This document shows, one piece after another, positions 43,275-52,927 of a DNA stretch of 64,000 bases. The position numbers and the translations under genes were made by a program. The notes beneath the pieces were generated by a model. The model was given only the letters and a program-made list of their open reading frames with translations. It had not been told where the DNA came from and searched no databases. This DNA comes from an uncultured Pseudomonadota bacterium (lineage in GTDB: Bacteria; Pseudomonadota; Gammaproteobacteria; Burkholderiales; Thiobacillaceae), in assembly GCA_903835655.1 (NCBI GenBank), contig CAILNT010000028.1:23250-87249 (forward strand), given 5' to 3'. Positions within the stretch are counted from its first letter, which is position 1. Each line of letters begins with the position of its first letter.

Positions 43275-45242
43275 ATGCATCGCAACACCCTGGCCGCTTT
43301 GATTGCCGGCCTCTATACCCTGCCTGTCCAGGCGCAAGAAATCCCCAGTTTCGAAGCCGTCGTCGTTACCGCCACACGCATGCCCACGCCGGACGTGCTG
43401 GCGCCCTACGCTTCCGAAGTCCATGCCCGCAGGGAGATCGAGAAATCGGGTGCGACCACGCTCTACGACTACCTCGCCGACCACACCTCGGTGAACGTCA
43501 TGCCCAGCTATGGCAATCGCGATACCCCCATGATCGACATGCGCGGTTACGGCATGGCCAATGGCTACGAAAACATCGTCGTCACGGTCGATGGACGCCG
43601 TCTCAACAACATCGACGGCATGCCGCAGTTGCTGGGTTCGATTCCTCTGGCCGACATCGAACGCATCGAGATCACCAAGGGCAGCGGCGCGGTGATGTTC
43701 GGCGATGGCGCGACCGCCGGCAGCATCCAGATCGTCACACGCACACACACAGGCGCCAGCATCGAGGCCGGCCTGGGCAGCCATGGGGCGCGCGACCTGA
43801 TCGGGACGGCGGGTTTAAACCGGGAAAAAGTCAGTTTGAGCGCCAGCGCCCACTATGCCGGCCTGCATGGCACGAGCGACCCGGACAGCACCGGCAACCG
43901 CGATACCTCCAGCAACAAGACCTGGCGCGGTAGCCTGGAAGTGCGCCCGGTCGAGCACCTGAAATTCGACCTGGACGGCGCGAGCACACGCATCGACGCC
44001 CGATTTCCCAACCCGCTCACCCAGGCCCAATTCGCTGCCAAGCCGGCACAAACGGGCAGCAATCCTTACAGCATACCGGCCGATGCCTTCAACCAGGAGT
44101 TGCTCAACAGCGACCAGTGGGGCTTGGCTGTGGCGGCGGACCTGGGCGACCGGGTGAAGCTCACCGCCAAGCATAGTGACGAACGCAAGCTTTCCGATCT
44201 GGTTACTTTCGACTCGGTCTACACCTATCACTATGCCGCCGACGATCTGGCCCTGCAATATCGGGGTGAGCATTTCTCCCTGACCGCGGGCGTGCAGAAT
44301 TTTGCCGGCACCCGCGTCGGTTCCAGCGACCACACCCGCAAGGAAAATACCGGTGGGTACGCACAGGGCCAGGCTCGACTGGGCGACACCACGGTCTCCG
44401 CGGGTGCACGCAGCGAGCACGTCGACTACACCTACTCGCCGACATCGGGCTCGGCGCTCGCGGCGAGCCATGAACTCAGCGCCTGGGATCTAGGCGTGAA
44501 TCAGCGAATGAACGAGCACTTAAGCTTGTTCGCCAATTACGACCGCTCCTTCCAGGCACCGGACATCGACGGTTTTTTTACCACCAACTACTACGTCTAC
44601 CCCGCCGTCACCAGCTTCAACGGTTTCATCGTCCCGGCCGTCAGCCACACCCTCAACCTGGGCCTCAGCCTGGTTACGACGGTGAATCGGCTCAAACTCA
44701 CACTATTCCACACCAGACTGGACAACGAAATCTTCTATTACGGCTACGTCCTCGGCGACCCGAATTCAGGCGTCAACACCAATCTGGCCAAGTCCCACAA
44801 GTATGGCCTGGAACTGCAAGACACCTGGAAAGCCACGGACGTGCTCACGGCCAGCCTGAATTACGCGTACACCCGCGCCCGCATCGACCAGGCCAGCCAG
44901 GCCTTCGGCGCCTATGCCGGCAAGGATTTGCCCGGCGTGCCGCGCCACAGCGCCACCTTGGGGCTGGGGTGGCAGGCCACGCCGACTTCGCATGTCCAGT
45001 TCACCCAGACCTGGCGCAGCCAAGCCTATGCGGCGAACGACTTCGCCAATGGTTTCAGCCAGAAGCAGGCCGCCTACCTTGCCACCGACCTCGCCTATCG
45101 TTATACCCATGAAAAGATCGAGTACTTCGCCGCGGTGGCCAACCTGTTCGAGCACAAGAACGGGCTCTGGGTCAGCGACAATGTCGTCTATCCCGTCGAC
45201 TTCACGCGCACCTGGCGAGTGGGCATGAAGGTCGACTTCTGA
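43275..45242 (+). CDS. btuB: TonB-dependent vitamin B12 receptor BtuB-like (655 aa)
   Basis: Outer-membrane receptor for cobalamin or related corrinoids. Signal peptide (about 1-19, ending VQAQ), a TonB-box region (FEAVVVTATR), a plug domain (IEKSGATTLYDYL, IDMRGYG, GDGATAGSIQIVTR) and a 22-strand barrel ending WRVGMKVDF. AAGGAAG precedes the ATG. Riboswitch control and the downstream cobO-btuCD genes strongly support corrinoid uptake. Confidence 0.93.
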   Translation: MHRNTLAALIAGLYTLPVQAQEIPSFEAVVVTATRMPTPDVLAPYASEVHARREIEKSGATTLYDYLADHTSVNVMPSYGNRDTPMIDMRGYGMANGYENIVVTVDGRRLNNIDGMPQLLGSIPLADIERIEITKGSGAVMFGDGATAGSIQIVTRTHTGASIEAGLGSHGARDLIGTAGLNREKVSLSASAHYAGLHGTSDPDSTGNRDTSSNKTWRGSLEVRPVEHLKFDLDGASTRIDARFPNPLTQAQFAAKPAQTGSNPYSIPADAFNQELLNSDQWGLAVAADLGDRVKLTAKHSDERKLSDLVTFDSVYTYHYAADDLALQYRGEHFSLTAGVQNFAGTRVGSSDHTRKENTGGYAQGQARLGDTTVSAGARSEHVDYTYSPTSGSALAASHELSAWDLGVNQRMNEHLSLFANYDRSFQAPDIDGFFTTNYYVYPAVTSFNGFIVPAVSHTLNLGLSLVTTVNRLKLTLFHTRLDNEIFYYGYVLGDPNSGVNTNLAKSHKYGLELQDTWKATDVLTASLNYAYTRARIDQASQAFGAYAGKDLPGVPRHSATLGLGWQATPTSHVQFTQTWRSQAYAANDFANGFSQKQAAYLATDLAYRYTHEKIEYFAAVANLFEHKNGLWVSDNVVYPVDFTRTWRVGMKVDF

Positions 45243-45244
45243 GC

Positions 45245-45871
45245 ATGGCCATGGACGACAAGGCCAGCCGCCACGCCGCGCGCATGGCGAAGAAAAAAGC
45301 GGTGATCGACGCTACTATCGCCCAGGCCAGCCTGGAGAAAGGCCTGCTGTTGGTGCTCACCGGCAATGGCAAGGGCAAGTCCTCCTCCGCCTTCGGCATG
45401 GTCGCGCGCGCCCTCGGCCACGGCATGAAGGTGGGTGTGGCGCAATTCATCAAGGGGAGCAGCGAGCAGCGTGGGGGCTGTCCCGCTACCGGCGAGGAAG
45501 CCTTTTTCAGCAGCCAGCCCGGTGTCGAATGGCACGTCCTGGGCGAAGGTTTTACCTGGGACACGCAAGATCTGGAACGCGACATCGCCACCGCCCGGCG
45601 CGGCTGGGAAGTGGCGCGGCGGCTGCTGCGCGACCCCGACATAGGCCTGGTGGTGCTGGACGAACTCACCTATCTGCTCAGCTATGGCTGGCTGGACACG
45701 GCTAGCGTACTGGCCGACCTGGCCGCGCGTCCGCCCATGCAACACGTGGTCGTCACCGGCCGCGCAGCGCTCCAAGCGTTGCTGGACGCCGCCGACACGG
45801 TGAGCGAGATCGCCGACGTGAAGCATGCTTATCGCGCCGGGGTGAAGGCGCAAGCGGGGGTGGATCTGTGA
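45245..45871 (+). CDS. cobO: Cob(I)yrinic acid a,c-diamide adenosyltransferase, CobO/BtuR-type (208 aa)
   Basis: Adds the adenosyl group of ATP to cob(I)alamin or precursors. P-loop GNGKGKSSSAFG (about 39-50), then GVAQFIKG, and the family motif VLDELTYLLSYGWL. It starts 3 bp after btuB (a second ATG lies two codons later), so it shares the riboswitch-controlled transcript and converts imported corrinoid to the coenzyme. Confidence 0.94.
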   Translation: MAMDDKASRHAARMAKKKAVIDATIAQASLEKGLLLVLTGNGKGKSSSAFGMVARALGHGMKVGVAQFIKGSSEQRGGCPATGEEAFFSSQPGVEWHVLGEGFTWDTQDLERDIATARRGWEVARRLLRDPDIGLVVLDELTYLLSYGWLDTASVLADLAARPPMQHVVVTGRAALQALLDAADTVSEIADVKHAYRAGVKAQAGVDL

Positions 45872-45923
45872 TTGACGGCGGTACACATTCCCGGTCGGTG
45901 CAGTTACGCAGGAAACGCCTGTC

Positions 45924-45972
45924 AAAGGGGGGGGTGCAAATCCCCCCTAACCCCCAATTTACAAAGGGGGGA
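45924..45972. repeat. G/C-run palindromic repeat between cobO and btuC
   Basis: Runs of G and C alternate: AAA-GGGGGGGG-TGCAAAT-CCCCCC-TAA-CCCCC-AATTTACAAA-GGGGGG-A. The unit TCCCCCCTAACCCCC...GGGGGGA resembles a dispersed repeat seen in many bacterial genomes. The two G runs can each pair with the C runs, giving alternative hairpins. The right G-run lies 6-11 bp before the btuC start and may serve as its ribosome binding site. Confidence 0.75.
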
Positions 45973-45977
45973 ACGGT

Positions 45978-46970
45978 TTGAACCGCACTCGCGCCCTTCT
46001 GGTCCTCAGCCTGCTTGCCGTCCTGGCGCTTGCCAGCCTGTTGCTATCGCTGGGCGTGGGCAGCCTCCGGTTCAGCCCGGGCGAGGTGTGGGCGGCCCTG
46101 CTGGGGGAAGGCGACGCCACGGCCATCGCGGTGGTGCGCGACTTGCGCCTGCCCCGGGCGCTGGCGACTTGCGCCTGCGGCGGCCTGCTCGCCCTGGCCG
46201 GCAGCTTGATGCAGGTGCTGTTGCGCAATCCCCTGGCCGATCCCTATGTCCTGGGCATCTCCGGCGGTGCCGCGGTGGGCGCGCTGGCAGCCATGTTGCT
46301 GGGCGTGGGTGCCAGCCTGGGCCTGGAAGGCGCGGCATTCGCGGGCGCCTTGGCGGCGATGGGACTGGTATTCGGTTTGTCCAGGGGGGAGGGCAGTTGG
46401 ACCCAGACGCGATTGTTGCTCACCGGCGTCATCGTCGCCTCCGGTTGTGGCGCAGTGGTGGCGCTGATGCTCTCCCTGGCGCCGGAGCAGCAATTGCGCG
46501 GCATGCTCTTCTGGCTGATGGGCGATGCCTCCCAGGCCAGCGCGCCCCTGCCCGCGCTCTTGATTCTGGGCGCCGGCCTGGCCGTAGCCCTGTTTTTCGC
46601 GCGCGAACTCAACCTGCTCGGGCGCGGTGCCTTGCTCGCCGCGACCCTGGGCGCGGACGTGACCCGATTGCGCCTACTCCTGTATTTCCTCGCTTCGGGG
46701 CTCACCGCCACTGCCGTGACCAGCGTGGGCAGCGTGGGCTTCGTCGGCCTGGTCGTGCCCCATTGGGCCCGCCTGGCTTTGGGGAACGATCAGCGTGTAC
46801 TGCTGCCGGCTGCCACCCTGGCGGGTAGCGCGCTGCTGACTTTGGCCGATACCTTGGCGCGCAGCCTCATCGCGCCGCAGCAATTGCCCGTGGGTGTGCT
46901 CACCGCCTTGCTGGGCGTGCCGGTGTTCCTGCTGCTGTTGGCGCGCGCGCCGCACATGGAGCAGGGATGA
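45978..46970 (+). CDS. btuC: Cobalamin ABC transporter permease BtuC-like (330 aa)
   Basis: FecCD/BtuC-type inner-membrane permease with about ten helices. Motifs: LRLPRALATCACGGLLALAG, NPLADPYVLGISGGAAVGA and VGFVGLVVPHWAR. The start is a TTG at 45978 preceded by GGGGGGAACGG, the end of the local repeat; no ATG or GTG fits better. It overlaps btuD by 4 bp (ATGA). Confidence 0.92.
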   Translation: MNRTRALLVLSLLAVLALASLLLSLGVGSLRFSPGEVWAALLGEGDATAIAVVRDLRLPRALATCACGGLLALAGSLMQVLLRNPLADPYVLGISGGAAVGALAAMLLGVGASLGLEGAAFAGALAAMGLVFGLSRGEGSWTQTRLLLTGVIVASGCGAVVALMLSLAPEQQLRGMLFWLMGDASQASAPLPALLILGAGLAVALFFARELNLLGRGALLAATLGADVTRLRLLLYFLASGLTATAVTSVGSVGFVGLVVPHWARLALGNDQRVLLPAATLAGSALLTLADTLARSLIAPQQLPVGVLTALLGVPVFLLLLARAPHMEQG

Positions 46971-47755
46971 GCACGCCCTTGCTGGCCGCGCACGCGCTGT
47001 CCGTGTCCATCGGCGGACAGCCGGTCGTGCGCGAGTTGCATCTGGCCCTACACCCTGGCGAACGCCTGGTCCTTCTGGGCCGCAACGGCGTGGGCAAGAC
47101 CACCTTGTTGCATACCCTGGCTGGCCTGCATGCGGCGGATGCGGGGGAAGTCAGGCTGGCTGGGAAGACTTACGCCGACCTCGGCCACCGGGGGGCCGCG
47201 CCCCTGCGCGGCCTGCTGCCGCAACATCAGGGGGATGTCTTTGCCGCCAGCGTGCTGGAAACCGTCCTGATCGGACGCCATCCGTACCTTGCACGCTGGG
47301 ATTGGGAAAGTGCCGCGGACGCAAACCTCGCGCGTGCGGCGCTGGCAGCCGTGGGGCTGGCCGATTTCGCCGCCCGCTCGCTGCATACGCTCTCGGGCGG
47401 CGAGCGCCAGCGCGTGGCCCTGGCCACCCTCCTGGTTCAACAGCCGCGCGTATATCTGCTCGATGAACCCCTGGCGCATCTCGATCTCAACCATCAGGTC
47501 GCCGTCCTGGAGTTGATGAGCCGCCGTGTTCGCGAGGAGGGCGCGGCCCTGGTGATGGTGCTGCACGACGTCAACCTGGCGGCGCGCTATTGCGATTGGG
47601 CCTTGCTGCTCTTCGGCGAGGGCGAATACGAATTCGGGGATGCCGTGCCCGATGCCCGCGCCCTCTCGCGTCTCTATGGCTATCCCTTGCGGGTGATCCA
47701 GGACGGAGAACGGCGCTGGTTCGTGCCGGAGATGGCGGCTACGGGAGAGGGCTGA
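46967..47755 (+). CDS. btuD: Cobalamin ABC transporter ATPase BtuD-like (262 aa)
   Basis: ABC ATPase with Walker A LGRNGVGKTTLLHTLAG, signature TLSGGERQRVALA, Walker B VYLLDEPLAHLD and the switch His in VLHDVNLAARY. Coupled to btuC by a 4-bp overlap. Its 3' end overlaps the convergent btuF end by 17 bp. Confidence 0.93.
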   Translation: MSTPLLAAHALSVSIGGQPVVRELHLALHPGERLVLLGRNGVGKTTLLHTLAGLHAADAGEVRLAGKTYADLGHRGAAPLRGLLPQHQGDVFAASVLETVLIGRHPYLARWDWESAADANLARAALAAVGLADFAARSLHTLSGGERQRVALATLLVQQPRVYLLDEPLAHLDLNHQVAVLELMSRRVREEGAALVMVLHDVNLAARYCDWALLLFGEGEYEFGDAVPDARALSRLYGYPLRVIQDGERRWFVPEMAATGEG

Positions 47756-48675
47756 GGCGTTTTTTCCGGGCAGTCTCGATCTGCTGGCAGAGCCGTTCGG
47801 CGCCGTCGAACAGGCGCGGAGTGGGGCGTTGCATGAGGTCGGTGGGCACGAAGAACAGGTTGCCGCGCGCCGCCGCCTTGAGGTGCGGCCATTTACGCCA
47901 TTCGTCCAGGCTCTTGCCGTCGCCCACGTCGCCGCCTGCGATGGCCTCGGGATCGGCCGCAAGCACCGATTCCACGCTCACGACCGGGGCCATGCCCTTC
48001 TGGCTGGCGAAGATGTTCTCGCCGCCGCATACCCGGATGACATCGCTGATGATCTGACTGCCGCCCACCGTCATGAGTGGCCGCTGCCAGACTTCGAAAA
48101 ACACCGGGACGCGCGCTTTGCCCGCGAACTGGCGGCGCAAGGCGGCGAGGCGCAGGCGCAGGCGCGCCGCCGTCTTCGCCGCCGCGATTTCCGTGCCCGC
48201 CAGGCATCCCAGCTTCTCGATGCCCGTCGGAATGTCTTCCAGGCGATCCGGCTGGCTTAGAAAGACATGAATTCCGAGTGCTTGCAGCTTGCGCACCAGG
48301 GCGCCGGAACTGCCGCTTTGCCAGGCGATGACCAGATCCGGGCGCAGGGCGACGATGGCCTCCATGTCCGGACTGGAAGCGCCGCCGACGTGGGCGATGC
48401 GGCGCGCCGCCTCGGGATAATCGCTGTAATCGACCACCCCCACGATACGGTCGCCGGCGCCGGCGGCAAACAGGTTTTCCGTGATGTGCGGCGCCAGGCT
48501 GACGATGCGTCGGGCGGGGGCCGCCAGACGGAGGATGACGCCGCTGTCGTCGCGAACACGCACCTCGGCCTGCGCCAGATTCAGGGCGCAGAACGCGAAT
48601 GCGAGCGGAAGGAGAATGCCGCAGCGGGCACGCAGGCGGATTCCGGGAGGAAGTCGCGCTCGGTGATGTTTCCGA

Positions 48676-48683
<8 letters not shown>
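47739..48683 (-). CDS. btuF: Cobalamin-binding protein BtuF-like, unusual CTG start (314 aa)
   Basis: Periplasmic corrinoid-binding protein that feeds BtuCD. The core fits family PF01497: RIVSLAPHITENLFAAGAGDRIVGVVDYSDYPEAA (in parts), DLVIAWQSG, and VFFEVWQRPLMTVGG. A signal sequence (PLAFAFCALNLAQAE) is clear, but no ATG, GTG or TTG in frame lies near it. The best start is CTG 48683, 9 bp after AAGGAGG and overlapping the transpeptidase stop by 8 bp. The only ATG (48779) would start about 100 bp inside the upstream gene. It is the last gene of a minus-strand operon, opposite to btuCD. Confidence 0.87.
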
Positions 48684-49907
<1,224 letters not shown>

Positions 49908-49908
<1 letters not shown>

Positions 49909-51947
49909 TATTGCTCGTCCTGCTCCGGCTTGAAGCTGGCAGCCAGTTGCTGCTGCACGTTGGGTGGCACCTGCTCATGGTGACTGAATGCCAGGGTGTA
50001 GGAGCCCTGGCCGCCAGTCAGCGACTTGAGCCGCGATTGCAGATTCTCCAGTTCGGCCAGCGGTGCCTGGCCGCTGACGATGAGCATGCCGCCTCGCCCG
50101 CTCTCATGGCCCGTGATCTGGCCACGGCGTCCGGAGAAGTCGCCGCTGACATCGCCGATGGCGGCTTCGGGCGCGGTCAGTTCGACGTGGACGATGGGTT
50201 CCAGAACCACCGGCCGCGCCTGGGCCGCGGCTTCCTGGAAGGCTTTTTTGCCGGCGCTGACGAAGGCGATCTCCTTGCCGTCCACCGCGTGGCTCTTGCC
50301 GTCGTAGACGGTGACCCGCACGTCCTGCATCGGGAATCCGGCGACCGAGCCTTGTTGCATGGCCTGGCGCACGCCCTTTTCCACAGCGCTGATGAAGGGA
50401 CCGGGGATGGCGCCGCCTTTCACCGCGTCGACGAATTCGAAGCCGCTGCCGCGCTCCATCGGTTCGATGCGCAGATAGACCTCGCCAAACTGGCCGGCGC
50501 CGCCGGTCTGCTTCTTGTGCCGGTAATGCCCCTCGGCCGAGGTGGTGATGGTCTCGCGGTAGGGAATGGTGGGCGGGTGAGTTTCCACATCGAGGTGGAA
50601 CTGCTCGCGCATTTTCTCCAACACATACTTCAGGTGATTCTCGCCCTGGCCGCGGATTACGGCTTCGTGCGTGGTGGGGTCGTGGTCGATGAACAGGCCC
50701 GGGTCTTCTGCGCGCAAGCGATGCAGGATTTCGGAGAGCTTGTCGACCTCGTTCTGCTTCTTCGGCCTCACTGCCAGGCCATAGACGGCATGCGGGAAGT
50801 CCAGGGGTTGCATGTGGATGTGGTCGTCCTCCTGCGCGTCGTGGAGCACCGCGTCGAAACCGAGTTCATCCACCTTGCTGATGGCGCAGATATCGCCGGG
50901 AACGCAGGCCTTCACTTCCTCTGTCAGCTTGCCCTGGAGTCGATAGAGGTGGCTGACCTTGAACGGTTTGCGCGATGTGCCGACGTAGAGCTGTGAATCC
51001 GGCGTGACCGTGCCTTGGTAGACGCGGAACACGGCGGTCTTGCCCAGGTAAGGGTCGATCTCCACCTTGAATACGTGGGCGAGCACGTGCTTGGCCGGGT
51101 CCGGCACGGCGCGCAGGGGCGTCGCCGCGTCGCCCTCGCCTTGAACGAACAGGGGAGGGTTGCCCTCGCCAGGATTGGGCAGGAGCTTTGCGATCACGTC
51201 GAGCAATTCGGGAACGCCCGCACCCGTGGTGGCGGAGACGAAACACACCGGTACCAGGTGGTTTTCGCGCAGGGCCTTTTCGAACGGCGCATGCAATTGT
51301 TCCGGGGCGATCTCGCCCTGTTCCAGGTAGAGGTTCATCAGGTCTTCGTCGACTTCGACGACCTGGTCGACCAGGGCGCGGTGTGCGTCCGCTACCGAGG
51401 AAAAATCAGACTCGGTGGCAGCCTCGGCGCCGGGCGTGAAGAAACAGTCGGTGACGCCGCCGCCGGCAGGCAGGTTGATCGGCAGGCATTCGCGGCCGAA
51501 GGCGGTCTGAATTTCCGCGAGCAGGCCGGGAAGGTCCGTGTCGGCGAGATCGATCTTGTTGATCACGATCATGCGGCAGAGCTTGCGCGTCTGCGCCCAG
51601 TGCATCATGCGGTGGGTGGTGAGCTCCAGCCCTTTCCTCGGGTCGATCACCACCACGGCGGTTTCCACGGCATCCAGGGCGCACATGGCCTGGCCCATGA
51701 AATCCGGGTAGCCCGGGGTGTCGAGCAGATTGACGCGCACGTCCTGATGTTCGAGATGGGCCGCGGCAACCTTGATCGAGTGCTGGTGGGTCTTTTCCAG
51801 GGCGTCGTAGTCGCAGATGGTGTTGCCGCGTTCCACCGAGCCGGCGCCGGGGATGGCGTGGCTTGCGGCGAGCAGGGCTTCAATCAGGCTGGTCTTGCCG
51901 GCACCGCCGTGGCCGACCAGGGCCAGGGTACGAATTTCTGTGGTCAT
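49908..51947 (-). CDS. Elongation factor G-like GTPase (679 aa)
   Basis: EF-G paralogue. GTPase motifs: GHGGAGKTS (G1), DTPGYPDF (G3), NKIDLAD (G4) and VSATTG (G5), then domains II-V (TGGAGQFGEVYLRIEP; final domain IGDVSGDFSGRRGQITG). The GHGGAGKT form marks the EF-G-like subgroup distinct from canonical FusA, whose function is not settled. First gene of the overlapping operon that runs through GIY-YIG, tadA, the transpeptidase and btuF. Confidence 0.9.
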
Positions 51948-51983
51948 GATGGTTAGCTTTCTGAAGGTGTGTTGCGAAAAAGG

Positions 51984-52745
51984 TCAGGCGGCATTCTTCA
52001 ACAGTTCGCCGCGGTTGGTGATGAGATCCCAGACCTGGGGCGCGGTCTGCCGGATTCTGGGCAGGGATTCGTCCGCTGTGGTGATGCAGGGTACGCGCAC
52101 TCCGTGGTAATCGACATTCGGCCCGATGCGGCGAAAGACTACGCCGAAGCGGTCAAGCAGCCGTACCAGCGCCGGTTCCATGACCGCATAGCAATGGCTG
52201 ACGGTGTGGGAGTGTGCCATGCGAATGATGGCGGCGAACAGGCCGAGTGAGATATGTGGCAGCACACGGCGCTCGTGTTCCGCGAAATAGGCCCCGATTT
52301 CTGATGCCACGCCGGCGACGCTGCCGGCTTCGCCCAGGCGCCGCTTGAAGACTTTGGATACGGCGAAGCGCGAAATCTCGCCCAGGTGGGCACGCAACGC
52401 TACATCGTCCACGCGTTCGTCCAGCTTGCAGTGCAATTCGATGGGGTAGGGCGCATCGACCTGGCCGCGCTTGGGCAGGACCAGCCGGGTCGTGGCGGCA
52501 TAGATGCCGGTGCGGCGGTGGCGCAGCAGATAGTGGTCGGAGCGGTCATCGAATTCGTCCACTTCCCAATGGGTCGTCTGACCGTTTTCATCCGTCCTGA
52601 CCGCGCAGTCCTGCGCGCGTTCGAAACCGGTTTCCAGTACATAGATCTGGTAACGCAATTGAAACACCTGGGAGCGTAGCGCATCCGTGTCGGCATGAAC
52701 TTGTTCGAAGTGTTCGTTGAAGGCGGAGAGCAGATCGGGTTGCAT
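51984..52745 (-). CDS. PEP-CTERM/exosortase system-associated acyltransferase (253 aa)
   Basis: Matches the N-acyl-amino-acid-synthase-like acyltransferase family that occurs with exosortase systems: FQLRYQIYVLETGFE, DEFDDRSDHYLLRHRRTG, TRLVLP, EISRFAVSK (core motif), GLFAAIIRMAHS and the end DYHGVRVPCIT. Such proteins resemble autoinducer synthases in fold; the product is unknown. It precedes the EF-G-like gene by 36 bp and is 31 kb from the PEP-CTERM genes of this window. Confidence 0.85.
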   Translation of the reverse strand: MQPDLLSAFNEHFEQVHADTDALRSQVFQLRYQIYVLETGFERAQDCAVRTDENGQTTHWEVDEFDDRSDHYLLRHRRTGIYAATTRLVLPKRGQVDAPYPIELHCKLDERVDDVALRAHLGEISRFAVSKVFKRRLGEAGSVAGVASEIGAYFAEHERRVLPHISLGLFAAIIRMAHSHTVSHCYAVMEPALVRLLDRFGVVFRRIGPNVDYHGVRVPCITTADESLPRIRQTAPQVWDLITNRGELLKNAA

Positions 52746-52927
52746 CGAGGCGTCACGTGCCTGCTGGAACTTTCAGGTTAGCGAAGCGAATGCAGAAGGT
52801 AAACAGGGTATTGCTGTAGGAAGGCCGGAAGGCAATGGTTGCTGTTGCGGCGCGCCAAAGAATCATCTTGCGCCGCGGCAGCGCAGCCGCTAGCGTGCGA
52901 GGCGGTGTCCCCTTGCGATGAACCCAC

